Source: Priapulus caudatus (taxonomy: Eukaryota > Priapulida > Priapulimorpha > Priapulimorphida > Priapulidae). From it: a stretch of DNA of 30,691 bases. Shown here piece by piece: positions 9,712 to 20,470 of this stretch. Location of the stretch: positions 557,369 through 588,059 of the forward strand of contig NW_014577163.1 of the NCBI RefSeq assembly GCF_000485595.1. The letters are read 5' to 3'. The notes below the pieces were generated by a model that searched no databases, had not been told where the DNA came from, and saw nothing but the letters and a program-made list of their open reading frames with translations. The position numbers and the translations under genes were made by a program. Positions within the stretch are counted from its first letter, which is position 1, and each line of letters begins with the position of its first letter.

Positions 9712-10257
9712 CCTAAAGCGCCGCGTGCAAGTTTTTAAACCGTAGATGGGCGACTGAAGATTGTTAAATTATTCATGGCATCACACATCGGTTTCCGTTT
9801 TCTGTAATCTAATGCTTTATCATTACATTTCGACTATATTTTATGGTAAGACCAATCATATACGTCAACATTCTCATGCTGAATTGAGTTGTAATGTCGT
9901 TGATATTCGTTCACTGAGTGCTATCGAAAACCTGTTCGTGATGCGCTATTGTCGTCCGAGCAGGTCGCGCAGCGTTGGTATGCGCGTCGCTTTCCCGCGA
10001 ACACCATATGAGTTAACTTTGGTACTATGACACTGCGTATATAAGATAGCCTGAGTCGGTTTACGAGTTAGTGTTTAAGGGTTTAGGGTTAGCGATATAG
10101 TTTTGGGCTCGTGAGTGGTCCTTGAGTGATAGTGAAATTATTACTTCGCTACAAATCTAGAAACCGGCGTAATCCATTGTGTGATTGTCATGTCATTTAA
10201 TTTAGTCAATCTTCAGTCGCCAATCCTACGGTTTAAAAACTCGCGCGCTGCCGCGTT
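9712..10257. mobile_element. Foldback (long terminal inverted repeat) MITE-like element
   Basis: Arms of roughly 90 to 110 bp face each other across a 350-bp centre. The cores match exactly: 9730-9745 (AGTTTTTAAACCGTAG) is the reverse complement of 10226-10241, and 9750-9763 (GCGACTGAAGATTG) is the reverse complement of 10207-10220. Similarity continues inward more weakly, with CGGTTTC near 9789 opposite GAAACCG near 10160. No transposase frame fits, so the element would be non-autonomous. I could not define a target-site duplication, so both ends are approximate and the superfamily is unknown. Confidence 0.7.
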
Positions 10258-10920
10258 ACGGGGATGCTTAATTCGGCATGTTTTTATTCGCTCGCCCTAA
10301 TCTTGCCGCAAATGACACGCCATTGTTTGCGGCGGTGTATTCGCTTTTTGTGAGGCTTATACGCATCGTGCGTGTACCGTGCGGCGTCGCCGCTTGTCCC
10401 TCGCTTGTATGGCTTTTCGCATTGTTATTGCACTTTGTCTGCGGTGTCTCGCGTGCGTCAAAGCTCGGTTCGGCTTGTTTTTACAGCGAGCCGTTGTTTT
10501 CACTGTGCTGTTACAGCGGAGCGAACGATCCATTCTCATTTGTTACATAGTTGCTCAGCGTCGCTGCGCTCCCATTCCTATAGTTGCTGCGTATCATCAC
10601 GAACACCACATTGGTGCCGCCGCCGCTGCCGCCGCTGACGACGATGACGACGATGACGATGCTTTCAGATGAACGATCCGTTCTCGGTATTGCGTGTCCT
10701 CACGTGGCGGTCTGCGTTTGTCTAGTCGGTTGCAGATTCTTAATCGCTCAACGTCGTCCGCCGGCTGTCGTCCGCTGCTAAAAAGCAGCCGCGATCTGAA
10801 TATGAAGAGGCCGAAAATGTCAGCACGAGTGACAGTCAAAACGACATTAGCGAGAGACGGGCCTGGGTGCGAAGGAGAGTGAGAGACAGAAAAAGAGGGA
10901 AAGTACGAAGGGCAGGACGG
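10258..10920. other. CpG-rich spacer; no gene recognised
   Basis: CpG-rich, with an open frame at 10278-10550 that matches no family I know. A short GAC/GAT repeat lies at about 10636-10662. The motif GAACGATCC[AG]TTCTC occurs twice, near 10520 and 10671; the second copy is an inverted repeat, GAACG-3-CGTTC. Confidence 0.4.
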
Positions 10921-11065
10921 GGAGGAAGATAGACAGACTGCCAGACACACAGACAGACAGACAGACAAACAGCCAGCCAGCCAGCCATACAGACAGACAG
11001 ACCAGACAGACAGACAAAGCAGAACAGATAGACAGACGGAACGGACAGACAAGACAGACCAGAAG
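10921..11065 (+). repeat. (CAGA)n tetranucleotide array
   Basis: CAGACAGA units with CAGC and CAAA variants. It precedes the second TGAG array, so it may correspond to sequence lying left of the window edge in the first copy. Confidence 0.92.
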
Positions 11066-11112
11066 AAAAGGGGAAAAGGGGGGAAAGAGCCCCGAAAAAA
11101 AGTTTAGTTAAG

Positions 11113-11700
11113 GTGAGTGAGTGAGTGAGTGAGTGAGTGACGTGAGCCTGACGTGAAGTGAGTGAGCTGAGTCGCAGTGACCGTCGAGCTGAGTGAGTGA
11201 GTGAGTGAAGGTGGAGTGAGTGAGTGAGTGAGTGAGTGAGTGAGTGAGTGAGTGAATGAGTCAGTGAATGAGTGAGTGATTGAGTGAGTTGAGTGAGTGA
11301 GTGAGTGAGTGAGTGAGTGATTGAGTTGAGTGAGGTGAGTGAGTAAGTGAGTGAGTGGAGTAAGTGAGTGAGTGAGTGAGTGAGTGAGTGAGTGAGTGAG
11401 TGAGTGAGTGAGTGAGTGAGTGAGTGAGTGAGTGAGTGGAGTGAGTGAGTGCGTGAGTGAGTGAAGTGAGTGAGTGAGTGAGTGAAGTGAATTGAGTGAG
11501 TGAGTGAAGTGAGTGAGTGAGTGAGTGGAGTGAGTGAGTGAGTGAGTGAGTGAGTGAGTGAGTGAAGTGAGTGAGTGAGTGAGTGAGTGGAATGAGTAAG
11601 TAGTTGAGTAAATGAGTGAGTGAGTGAGGGAGTGAGTGAGCGAGTGGGCGAGTGAGGTGAGTGACTGCGCGGAGTGAGTGAGTGCGTGAGTGTGAGATTG
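11113..11700 (+). repeat. (TGAG)n array upstream of the second receptor copy
   Basis: Same unit as the array at 1-470 and continuous with the same downstream sequence. Single-base gains (GGAG, AAGT) are much more frequent than in the first copy. Confidence 0.96.
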
Positions 11701-11784
11701 ATTGAAGCAAGTGAGAAGATTAACTGAGTGAGGGGAACGCTGAGGAGAAAACGAAATAGACCGGAAAGGGAGAGAGAGTTGTTA

Positions 11785-14171
11785 ATGGAGTATAACTCGA
11801 CCGACTCTAAAGCAGCATACATCTGATGGCAACACGCGCACAGCCGGCCGACACTCGCCGACGCGACGTGGCGTTGAGCACGACGCCGACTTAGCGGCTT
11901 TGTGCTCATGGCGCGACAAGCGTCAGCAATGTGATTCGGCGGCGACTGATCAACTCGACGAAAGCGACGGCTGCGGCGAAATGGCGCTGGTGTCGCCGAC
12001 GATGCTGGTACCAGCATGGCGGCCCGCAGCCGTTCGCCGGAGTCTTGGCAGGTGGTCATCATAGCGTACTGGTCGGCTGCGCTTTAGTCTGGCCACCGTC
12101 TCTCGGCAAAGCGTGCTCCTACTCATGTCGTTCTACATCGAGCGGCGCCATCGCGGCAGGCCGACTAACGTACTTCAATCGCGTCGCTCGCCATCCAGCG
12201 ACCTGCTCATCGACTGCTGTCGGAATGCCTCTCTAACAGCAGTACTGATCGTCGCAGGAGTGGGCCGCCTCGCGAGTTCGTCGGCCGACGCGTGTGGCTG
12301 TCGCTCCGACTGACACGGTGTGCCCTGGCGTCACAGTACAGCCGTCCTGCTCATCAACCAATCGACCGCTTCTGGCTCGATCAAGTTCCGGCGCGCTACC
12401 GCAACTGGCGCTCCGAGCAGAAGGTTCGCGTAATGGTAGTTCGTCCGCTGGTTTATTCTTCCCCGCGGTTCCTCGTTCTTTTCACGTGCCATCGATTGGA
12501 TGGGCAGTACTTTGTCGGCGAGCGCACGGTGAAAGAGCAACACGGTGCGAGGTGGCAGTTTCGCTGCAAGAATCCCGTCTTCTAATACGGCACTGATTTT
12601 CTCCCTCTACTGGTCGTCGCTGATCGTGCTCCATCCTCCTCTACGCGCCGGCTATTCTACCAGGTCGGCCTCACGATCTGCAGAAGAAGAGCGAGGCGAT
12701 ACAGAAAGCGCATGTCGTCATGGTCGCCATGGCTGGAAACGCGATGACCAGGATGGGCATCGGTATAGTCGAAGACGCAGAGCGAAGCAACGCTGGCTGA
12801 GTACTGGGCAGCGTGGGCGTTGGTTTTCGGCCGGCGGTTGCTGCTATCGGTGGAGCGTGGCGCCGCGTTCCAGCCGCCTCTAACGCAGAGTCTAGCGGCG
12901 GCCGGCGGCGGCGCCGCCAATAACGCCGCCAACAGCAAGCGGCCGTCGAACAAGAAAGCGAAGACGACGGAGCTTCGTGTCGCGTCAGGACGACTCGCGG
13001 AGCGCTCGAGCAGCCCAGTCACTTACCCGTCCGGACGATGATGACTCGAGCAGCGAGAGGAAAAAGAAAAGAAAGAGAACGAAAAAGAACCGCGCAGCGA
13101 ACGCCAGGCCGTCAAGCCGGCAAGAAGCGGGCAAGAAAACACGGCGAAGGAAGACAGCCGGCCGCGCAAGAGAAGAAGGGCAAAGACACCGCAGCCGCCG
13201 CGGGAATCAGAAAGCGGTGGTGGCGGACGGGGCGACGCTGCGACTCTCGCGTTAGTGTCCTCCAGCACGCGCGACCGGCGTCGCTCGTCGAGGCGACCCC
13301 GCCGCGGCGCCATATCCCGCTCAGCGAGGAGCTTACGGTGGAACACGACGGCCGAGGGAGAGGCGATCGCGACGCCGAGGCGGCGATACGCGAGCGCTGC
13401 CACCGGCGAGCGCGGCAGCGCAGCAGGCTCCGGCTTCGCATCTGCTACTCGGCGGAAGGCCTCAAGATCGCCTATATCGACCAGGAAGAGCTCCAAGTCC
13501 GGACCGTCGCTCGGGCAGCAATCTGCCGCTCGCCTTCCATACGGCCGTTCACGCCGCCCTCCTTCGAAGGAGGTACGCCGGCTTCCTTCAAAGGTCGAGC
13601 CTAGGCCGAAGAGGTCGGCTCGAAAGAAGGCAGCCCGGACGGTTGTCACGCTAACGAAGCCGGGTCGAAGGTACGGTGACGTCGTATCTCTTCGCCCTGT
13701 ACGAGGTGGCGCTGCTCAAGGAAAGGCACACCGCCCGCTACGATGGCTCCGATCCGGAGGGTTGGTGGGGAGGGGCGCCCTGGAGGGGTACAGGTGAAGC
13801 AAGGCAAACGGTGACGCCGGAAAGAGACAATCTACCTGCGCAGCCTGCGGCCGCGCTCCGCGGCGGCACCGGCCGAAGAAGGCCAAGCGCGAAAAGTCCA
13901 AGTCGGAGAATCGCGCGCGCAAGGCGCTGCGGACTATTACGTGCCTCATGGGCGCCTTCGTGCTCTGCTGGACGCCCTGGCACGCTAACTTCGCACCATC
14001 ATCGGGTTCTGCTCGAGCTGCGTGTTCCGAGGACGCTGTAACGCGTTCACCTACCTGGCTGTGCTACATGAACAGTCCCGCTGAACCCGTTCAATAGTAC
14101 GGCTCGGCGACAACGCGCAGTTCAAGAAAACCTCATACGGATGCTGCGGGAGACTTCTTGAGAGGAGATAG
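11785..14171 (+). pseudogene. Second, frame-broken copy of the muscarinic receptor gene
   Basis: Sequence collinear with the whole receptor gene runs from the ATG at 11785 to the matching TAG at 14169-14171. It occupies 2387 bp against 2238, so it carries a net 149 extra bases as scattered one- or two-base insertions, and no frame stays open throughout. Recognisable pieces appear in shifting frames, such as RYRNWRSEQKVRVMV near 12400 and the TM6 start near 13920. The stretches at about 12894-12957 and 13866-13990 are almost unchanged. Clear substitutions are mostly silent. As read it is a pseudogene; the error pattern makes an intact gene with uncorrected sequence at least as likely. The call describes the text, not proven biology. 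Confidence 0.85.
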
Positions 14172-14289
14172 GCGCGCTGCAATGCATAAAGGTCTACTGT
14201 GTTAAGAGATGGGCGCGCCGGCATCGTGGGCGTGTGTCCGTCGCCAGCCGAACGAGGAGAGGCCATCCAGCTGCAAAGCGCGTAAGAAA

Positions 14290-14955
14290 ACGTGACCACT
14301 TCTCGTGGCGTGACCTCTTAAGCGTGACCTCGCGGCGGCGAGCGCACCGTGCGTGACATCGTGGCGTGACACCTAATGGCACGCAAAGGCTTGCAGCGTG
14401 ACCTCGTGGCGTGATCAGTCGTAGCGTGACCTCGCGGTGGCGACTACGTAGCGTGACCTTGTCCTGTTTGACCACACGTAGCACGAGCTCGTGGCACGAC
14501 GACGTTGGCGTGCAGCATCGGTGCGCGTGATCTCGTAGCGTGACCATCAGCGTAACCTCGTGGCGTGACGGCTCGGGCGTGCCTCGTGGCGTGACCTCGG
14601 TGGTGTGACCATCGTGATTGACCTCGGTGGCATAGCTTGTGGCGTGCCCCTCGTGGCGTGACCTCTGTGGCCGTGACCTTGTAGATTGACGCTTCGTGCG
14701 TGAGGTTCGTGCGTGAAACCTCGTGCCCGTGACCTTGTGTGACATGAGCTTGTGGCGTGACTTCGTGGCGTGACCTCAGTTGGCGTGACCTCGTGGCGTG
14801 ACCTTCAATGGCGTGACTCGTGACGTTAGCCTCGTGGCGTGACCTTCGTGACGTGCATCGTGGCAATGACCCTCAATGGCATGATCTTATGGTGTAACGT
14901 CGATAACGTGACCTTGTTTGGTATTCATTTCGTGACGTGACATCGAAGAAAGACC
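14290..14955 (+). repeat. Second copy of the 13-bp minisatellite
   Basis: The same GTGACCTCGTGGC units in the same position after the stop codon as at 2891-3500, again with extra single bases that blur the 13-bp register. Confidence 0.93.
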
Positions 14956-16306
14956 TGGTAGCACTCGCATGGTAGTGCTGACCATTAATGAGGTTTGTAT
15001 GCCACGGAACGGTCAATGACACCAACGGCGTGCCATTGCATATACGCATTTGATCATGCGTTACGCAGAAAACTGGCGAAACTACAATGTAGAAACACGT
15101 GTGTAGCCAGCGTGCAACGATATTATAAGCCTTTTATGTGTGTGTTCATGGGCTCAGACGAACCTACCCAAATAGTGGCTATTACCTTCACCGATCCCTC
15201 GCATGTACACCAATCCCTCACGATGATATTTCACTAATTAAAAAATTGTCAACATCCACGACGCCCGGGCCAACGGATCGCTGTATATTCTGTGAAACCT
15301 AATGTGCATTCGCTCTCGTTTCCACCAGGTGGGGTTGTGATCTCCACCTGGTAACTAAGTAATTGCAAAGCGAATTGTGCTCAAACGACGAGTAACTGTT
15401 ACGTGAACTGTATTGAACTAGAATTTATAACTGTTTGCCTATGATTTCAGTTATTTGACGCTAATACCACCTACAAATTAGCAGAGGCTAGCTCAAAAAG
15501 ATTTCGGGAGGAACGTGATTCACGCCTAAACCCCCTGTCCTTCGTCGCTAGCTTAGTTTTATGAACTAGACCTTAAGCTTACGGACTGTAATAGCTATTA
15601 GCTGATTAATTATTCTTATGCAGGCATGATTATTCGATACGATTCCATCAGCATACATCGCTTCGCCCTGCTAACGCGCTAAATGTGTGTAACGGTGTGC
15701 GGCAGGGATCATGTTTCGCCCGCCGAAGCGAGCAGTTTGCAGCCTACGCTACACCCTGTGCAATTCAGCTTAGCCCTAGGCAATCACCAGTTTAGCTCGG
15801 CAACCAAGCTCAACCTACGAATCTATCCTGTAAGCCGTACGAACTATGGGCCAGCCGTATTCTAACGCGTCCAGCTCAACCTCTAGCAACCATTAGCAAC
15901 TACTTCAAATCCTCCTCCCAGTCATGCCCTTAAATAATCCAAAGCTCCTATCCTGATACACTGAGTCGCACCCTCCGCTTCACTGTTTGTTAATACGTTA
16001 ACCAGTCGAACCCGCGCTACTAGATACTTTCCTAATGCGATCAGCCCTCCTTCGGGGCACCCAGCCGTATTCTACGCACTCATCCGTACCTTACGCACCT
16101 ATGCGTACAGTACGCAGCCTGTCCTTACGCAACGCGTCGCGCGGCGAACTCGCAAACCGCCGTGGGTGAGTCGCGTGAACAAGAACGAAGTGATACATTA
16201 AGTCGAGTGAATGAAGGCGGATCACGTTGGAACGGCGACGCTCCGTGATGTGACGCTCGCGCTAACGCGTTCCGCAAATTTAGGCAGGCTCCCTCATCGA
16301 GTTCTG

Positions 16307-16311
<5 letters not shown>
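14956..16311. other. Second copy of the receptor 3' flank (end of segment A2)
   Basis: Collinear with 3501-4790, including the hairpin at 15324-15352. Over the whole post-stop flank, copy 2 has 2140 bp against 2009, a net gain of 131. Homology stops at GTTCTGCGCGC, after which A1 enters GGAT repeats and A2 enters CT repeats. No gene is seen. Confidence 0.9.
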
Positions 16312-16348
<37 letters not shown>

Positions 16349-16451
16349 TCTCATCTCTTCCTCTCTCCTCTTTCTCTCTCTTCGCTGTCCTCTCTCTCTC
16401 GTCTCTCCCTCTCTCTTCTCTCTCTCTCTGCTCTCATCGTTCTCTCTTTCT

Positions 16452-16483
<32 letters not shown>

Positions 16484-16869
16484 TCTCTCTTTCTCCTCAC
16501 GTCCTCGCATCTCCCTCTCCTCACACGTCGTCGTCTCTCTCTCTCTCTTTCTCTCCTCATCGTCTCCTCTCCTTCTCCTTCTCTCTCTTTCTCTCTCTCT
16601 CTCTCTCATCCTTTCTCTCTTCCGTCCTCTCTCTCCTCTCTCTCTACTCTTTCTCTCTCTCTCTCTCTTCTCTCTCTCTGCTCCCCTCTCGTCACCCCGC
16701 CTCTCGCCCCCAGGCGCTACGCCCCCCATCCGTACTCTCTCCCCCCCGGTCCGCAGTCCAGTCGCGCTCTGTCTCTGTCCTCTCTTCTCTCTCTCTTCTC
16801 TCTCTCTCTCTCTCTCTCTCTCGCTCATCCTTCGCTCTTCTCTCTTTCTCTCTCTCTCTCTCTCTCCTC
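16312..16869 (+). repeat. Ragged CT-rich tract ending at an assembly gap
   Basis: Long CT runs broken by single T, C, G or A insertions and by a GC-rich island at about 16684-16770. The long Ser-Leu or Arg-Glu frames through it are spurious. Confidence 0.94.
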
Positions 16870-16894
16870 NNNNNNNNNNNNNNNNNNNNNNNNN
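16870..16894. other. 25-N assembly gap
   Basis: Exactly 25 consecutive N separate a CT tract from a CACG tract. A fixed 25-N run is a placeholder rather than a measured length, so continuity across it is unproven. Confidence 0.99.
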
Positions 16895-17041
16895 CACACA
16901 ACGCACACACGCCACGCACGCCACGCACACACACTTACGATCAGGCACGCACGCACGCACGCCACACACGCACGCACACACGCACCACACTTAGCGCTAG
17001 CAGCACGCACGCTCGCAACGCACGCCCGCCACGCACGCACG
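16895..17041 (+). repeat. (CACG)n tract
   Basis: CACG/CACA units with irregular CC and AC interruptions. From 17042 to 17227 the sequence is mixed and without recognisable features. Confidence 0.92.
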
Positions 17042-17808
17042 AGCGCCGGTTAGATTCCACGAATAAGAACACATTAGGGTCATACGAGAAGTTTGCTAAT
17101 TAGCTTGAGGGCGAGGTGGTCGCACGCCACTCCGCCGCTGACGGATAGTGTTGCACCTAATCGATCATCGCTACACTTCCAGCGTAAAGTTTGGTCATTT
17201 GCATGGTCTCCCACGCACACGAGGAGGTGTGTGTGTTGTGTTGTGTGTGTGTGTTGTGTGTGTGTGCTGCGCTGCGAGCGTGCGGTACGAGCGTGTGCGG
17301 CGTGCGGCGCAGGCGTCGTGTGTACGAGCGTGTGCGTGCCCACCAACCTGGCGAGCGGACTGTGTACGAGCGGTGTGGCGTGCGTGCCGACGCGTTGCGT
17401 GCGTCGTGCGTGCGTCGTGTGCGTGAGTGTGTGTGCCGTCGCGTCGCCGAGCGTGCGATGTACGAGCGTGTGCTGTGCGCCGAGCGTGCGGGGCGGCTGT
17501 GTCAGGTTGCACGGTATGACGTCAAACTCGCTCAGAAAAAAAATTAACAGGATCGCGGATTTCCCTCCGTGGATCGTGATACGAGGCGCCTGGTGCGTGG
17601 GTAGTGCATTAGTGCATCACTATTCAATAAGCACCGAGGATGGGGGGGCTGCAGCGTTGTCGGGATGAAGATACGGTAAGATAGGAAAACGTGGATCGAT
17701 ATGTCTTAACTTTCACACGCGACGTGTTGGGCACGGGAATTATGACATCTAAGATTATGATAGTCGTGCACTTACTATACACAATTTTATAGCGATATAT
17801 ATATATAA

Positions 17809-17964
17809 TATAAGTTCCAAGGTTCTTCTATAGACAAATAGTTCTTAGTGCACGATATTCAGTTATAGTTTAAAAAAAATCCCGACATGTAGTTTTACAC
17901 ATACTTTCATGCTTTTTCGATATATATCTCTTATGAATATATAAATACATACATACAAAATACC
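17809..17964. other. About 156-bp block present in B1 and absent from B2, inside TA repeats
   Basis: In B2 one perfect TA run (29937-29981) occupies the place where B1 has TA, then about 156 bp of AT-rich unique sequence, then TA again. No terminal inverted repeats are evident in the block. It could be an insertion into a TA site in B1, or a collapse between two TA runs in B2. Confidence 0.6.
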
Positions 17965-17965
17965 G

Positions 17966-18005
<40 letters not shown>

Positions 18006-18427
18006 TATAATATGATAACCTTATATACGATTGTACTGACAACAGACCTCAAAGCCCAGCCTCTACTGGTACCCGTTTGTTCCCAATACGGATAGCCAGG
18101 GCCCACGCCACACTAGCAGAACTACCAGACGTGAAGCAGATAGTGTAATCCGCGTACAACACAGATGCGATTTGATTCTGAATCAAACTAGTTCCTGGAC
18201 AGCGAGTGCATTGAATCGCGATAGCACGTACATAGATTTACGTAGAGACAATTTAGCTCGCCTATGAGCGCTGCTCGTCTCCGGAAATTGCCCCTCAAAT
18301 CCTGCGGCTAACTTAGTTGCCTCTAGCGCGTATCGATAGACCGGGCACAACTCGTACGCACAGCGAAATTAGCAGTCCAGATGTCGAAGTGCGTGCTTAC
18401 GTTGAGCGTGGAATCAAACCATTTACT

Positions 18428-18655
18428 AGTATACTACTACTACTACTATACGATACTACGTACTACTACGACGACATACTCTACTACTACTACTACTACT
18501 ACTCTACTACTACTACTACTACTACTACTACTGCCTGCTGACTTAAAAACTTTTACTACTACTACTACTACGTACTACTACTACTACTACTACGATTACG
18601 ACTACTACTACTACTACTACTACTAACTACTTACTACTACTACTACTACTACTGC
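18428..18655 (+). repeat. (TAC)n array at the end of B1
   Basis: TAC units with frequent single-base breaks and a short unique bridge at about 18534-18555. The matching array in B2 is much more regular. Confidence 0.95.
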
Positions 18656-18769
18656 ATACTAATATTTAATTGTTTGCAGTCTGCCATGTGCGACGGGAAC
18701 GTCGAAACAAACGCAACGACTTACTGCATCACGTAAATCACGTAACGTAACGTTAACGCAAGCACTCAA

Positions 18770-19220
18770 CAGCAAACACAATCACACAGCCACGTAACAG
18801 GCAACACAACCCAGCAGCACGAACAGGCAAACATCCAATCACCCAGCACGTAACAGGCAAACCACGCAATCACACGGCACGTAACAACAACCACAATCAC
18901 ACACCACGTAATAAACCAAACAACCACAAATCACACAGCACTAACACAACCAACAATCACACACCACGTAATAACAACAACCACAATCACACAGCACGAA
19001 CAGCAACCACAATCACACACCACGTAAGAAACAACTCAACACACAGTACGGTAATAACAACAACAACACACAGCACGTAACAACCACCACACATCACACG
19101 GCACGCTAACAAACAACCACGCAAGCACGACACCACGTAATAACAACAACACAATCCCACAGCACGCTAACAACCACCACAACCACACAACACGTAACAG
19201 CAACCACACACCACACCGCA
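18770..19220 (+). repeat. Minisatellite of about 26-27 bp
   Basis: Units close to CACGTAACAACAACCACA followed by ATCACACAG recur about 16 to 18 times. Two end types, CACAG and CACAC, tend to alternate. Variants include CACGAACAG and CACGTAATAA. Confidence 0.85.
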
Positions 19221-19599
19221 CGAACGTGCGACAGAATAAAAAACACACACAAGATTATGCGCAATGCCGTACTTCACGCAAGAAATCACGGTCGAGCACA
19301 CGGTAAGGTGAATACTAGGAGATAGAGCGGAGAGCGGATGCAGAGAAGCGGAGAGCCAGGATGAAACAATCACTGAACCAAGCCTCCGTCGAAATAGCCT
19401 GCGTCTTTTTTTCTGTAGCTACGAGAACGCATGGTGATCGTAGTTCGCCGCGTATATCATATTTACGGCTGAACAACTCTGGGTCTTTCTTAACAGTTTG
19501 AAGCCCGTTTGTCGAGGGAGAACACTGATAGAATGAAGTCTGCAGAGTTAATGGCATATACGCGCAGGGGGCTCAAGTAAAATGCTGCTCCGCGTGGTA
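19221..19599. other. Spacer with a short unassigned open frame
   Basis: Mixed-composition sequence. An 80-codon frame on the minus strand (19315-19557) has ordinary amino-acid composition, but I recognise no domain, splice context or conservation, so it is not called as a gene. Confidence 0.4.
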
Positions 19600-19825
19600 C
19601 CTTCTCTCCTTTCTGTCTGCGCACCATTCCGTCTTTCCCCCGCTCCCCCGCATCCCCGGCTATCTTACTCCCTTCTCATCTCCGCTCGCGCTCTCTTCTC
19701 TCGCGTCTCTCTCTCGATTTCTCTCTCTAGAATATACCTCTTCTCTCACGCGCGCCGCGCGTTTCATTCTCCTTATCTCTACCTCTCTCTCTCTCTCTCG
19801 CTCTCATTTCTCTCCTCTCTCTCGT

Positions 19826-19872
<47 letters not shown>

Positions 19873-20063
19873 CCTCGCTCTCTCGCACGCCGCTGCTCTC
19901 TCTCTCTCTCTCTCGCTCGATCTCTCTGCTCTCTCTATCTCTCTCTCTCTTCTCTACCCTCTCTTCGCTCTCGCGCGCTACTATCTCTCTCTCGCTCTCG
20001 CCTCGCTCTCTCTCGCTCTCTACTCTCTCTCTCTCGTCTTCTCTCCTCTCTCTCGCCTCTCTC

Positions 20064-20094
<31 letters not shown>

Positions 20095-20110
20095 TGCTCC
20101 TCCCTAGCTA
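19600..20110 (+). repeat. CT-rich low-complexity tract
   Basis: CTCTCT runs broken by CG, TA and GC interruptions. The Ser-Leu-rich frame through it is not a gene. Confidence 0.93.
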
Positions 20111-20129
20111 GTAGCTCTTCCGTTCATCC

Positions 20130-20470
20130 ATTAAATCCATTCACTCATTCAACCCACAAACATTCACCACAACATTCACACCAGCACTTCACCACACATT
20201 CGACCACCAACATTTATACTTACCAACATCACACCAGCATTCACCACCAACATTCACCACCAACATTCACCACCCAACATTCACCAACCGAATGTCACCA
20301 CCAACATTCACCACCAACATTACTACCAACATTTCACCACCAGCATTCACCACAACATTCACCTCCTAACATTCACCCCTAACATTCACCTCCTAACATT
20401 CACCTCTAACATTCACCTCCTAACATCACCTCCTAACATTCACCTCAACATTCACCTCCCAAACTTCCCC
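20130..20470 (+). repeat. Minisatellite of 13-14 bp with a change of unit type
   Basis: Units CATTCACCACCAA (13 bp) fill the left part and CATTCACCTCCTAA (14 bp) the right part, changing at about 20360. Some units have lost or gained a base. Confidence 0.88.

Larger units (their letters stand above)
17228..18655. repeat. Repeat segment B1 (copy of the right end of the window)
   Basis: It starts with GT/GTGCGAGC-rich sequence, then about 0.9 kb of mixed sequence beginning GTCAGGTTGCAC (near 17500) and ending GAATCAAACC (18411-18420), then a TAC array. The same order recurs at 29389-30691. It contains no recognisable gene. The copies differ by small indels and by one block of about 156 bp inside a TA tract. 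Both copies are bounded by microsatellites, so this may be a dispersed repeat, a local duplication or an uncollapsed second haplotype. Confidence 0.9.

Noticed and set aside
10071-10095. Telomere-like GGGTTTAGGGTTAG
   Set aside because: Fewer than two TTAGGG units, inside the foldback element; not an interstitial telomere array.
10516-10685. Two GAACGATCC[AG]TTCTC words resembling steroid response elements
   Set aside because: Only one is a full inverted repeat and its half-site differs from known hormone elements.
16211-17053. 280-codon Ser/Leu-rich plus-strand frame crossing the assembly gap
   Set aside because: It is CT repeats read through N bases of unknown content.
19315-19557. 80-codon minus-strand frame with normal amino-acid composition
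   Set aside because: No domain, splice signal or homologue recognised; the length is expected by chance in 30 kb.
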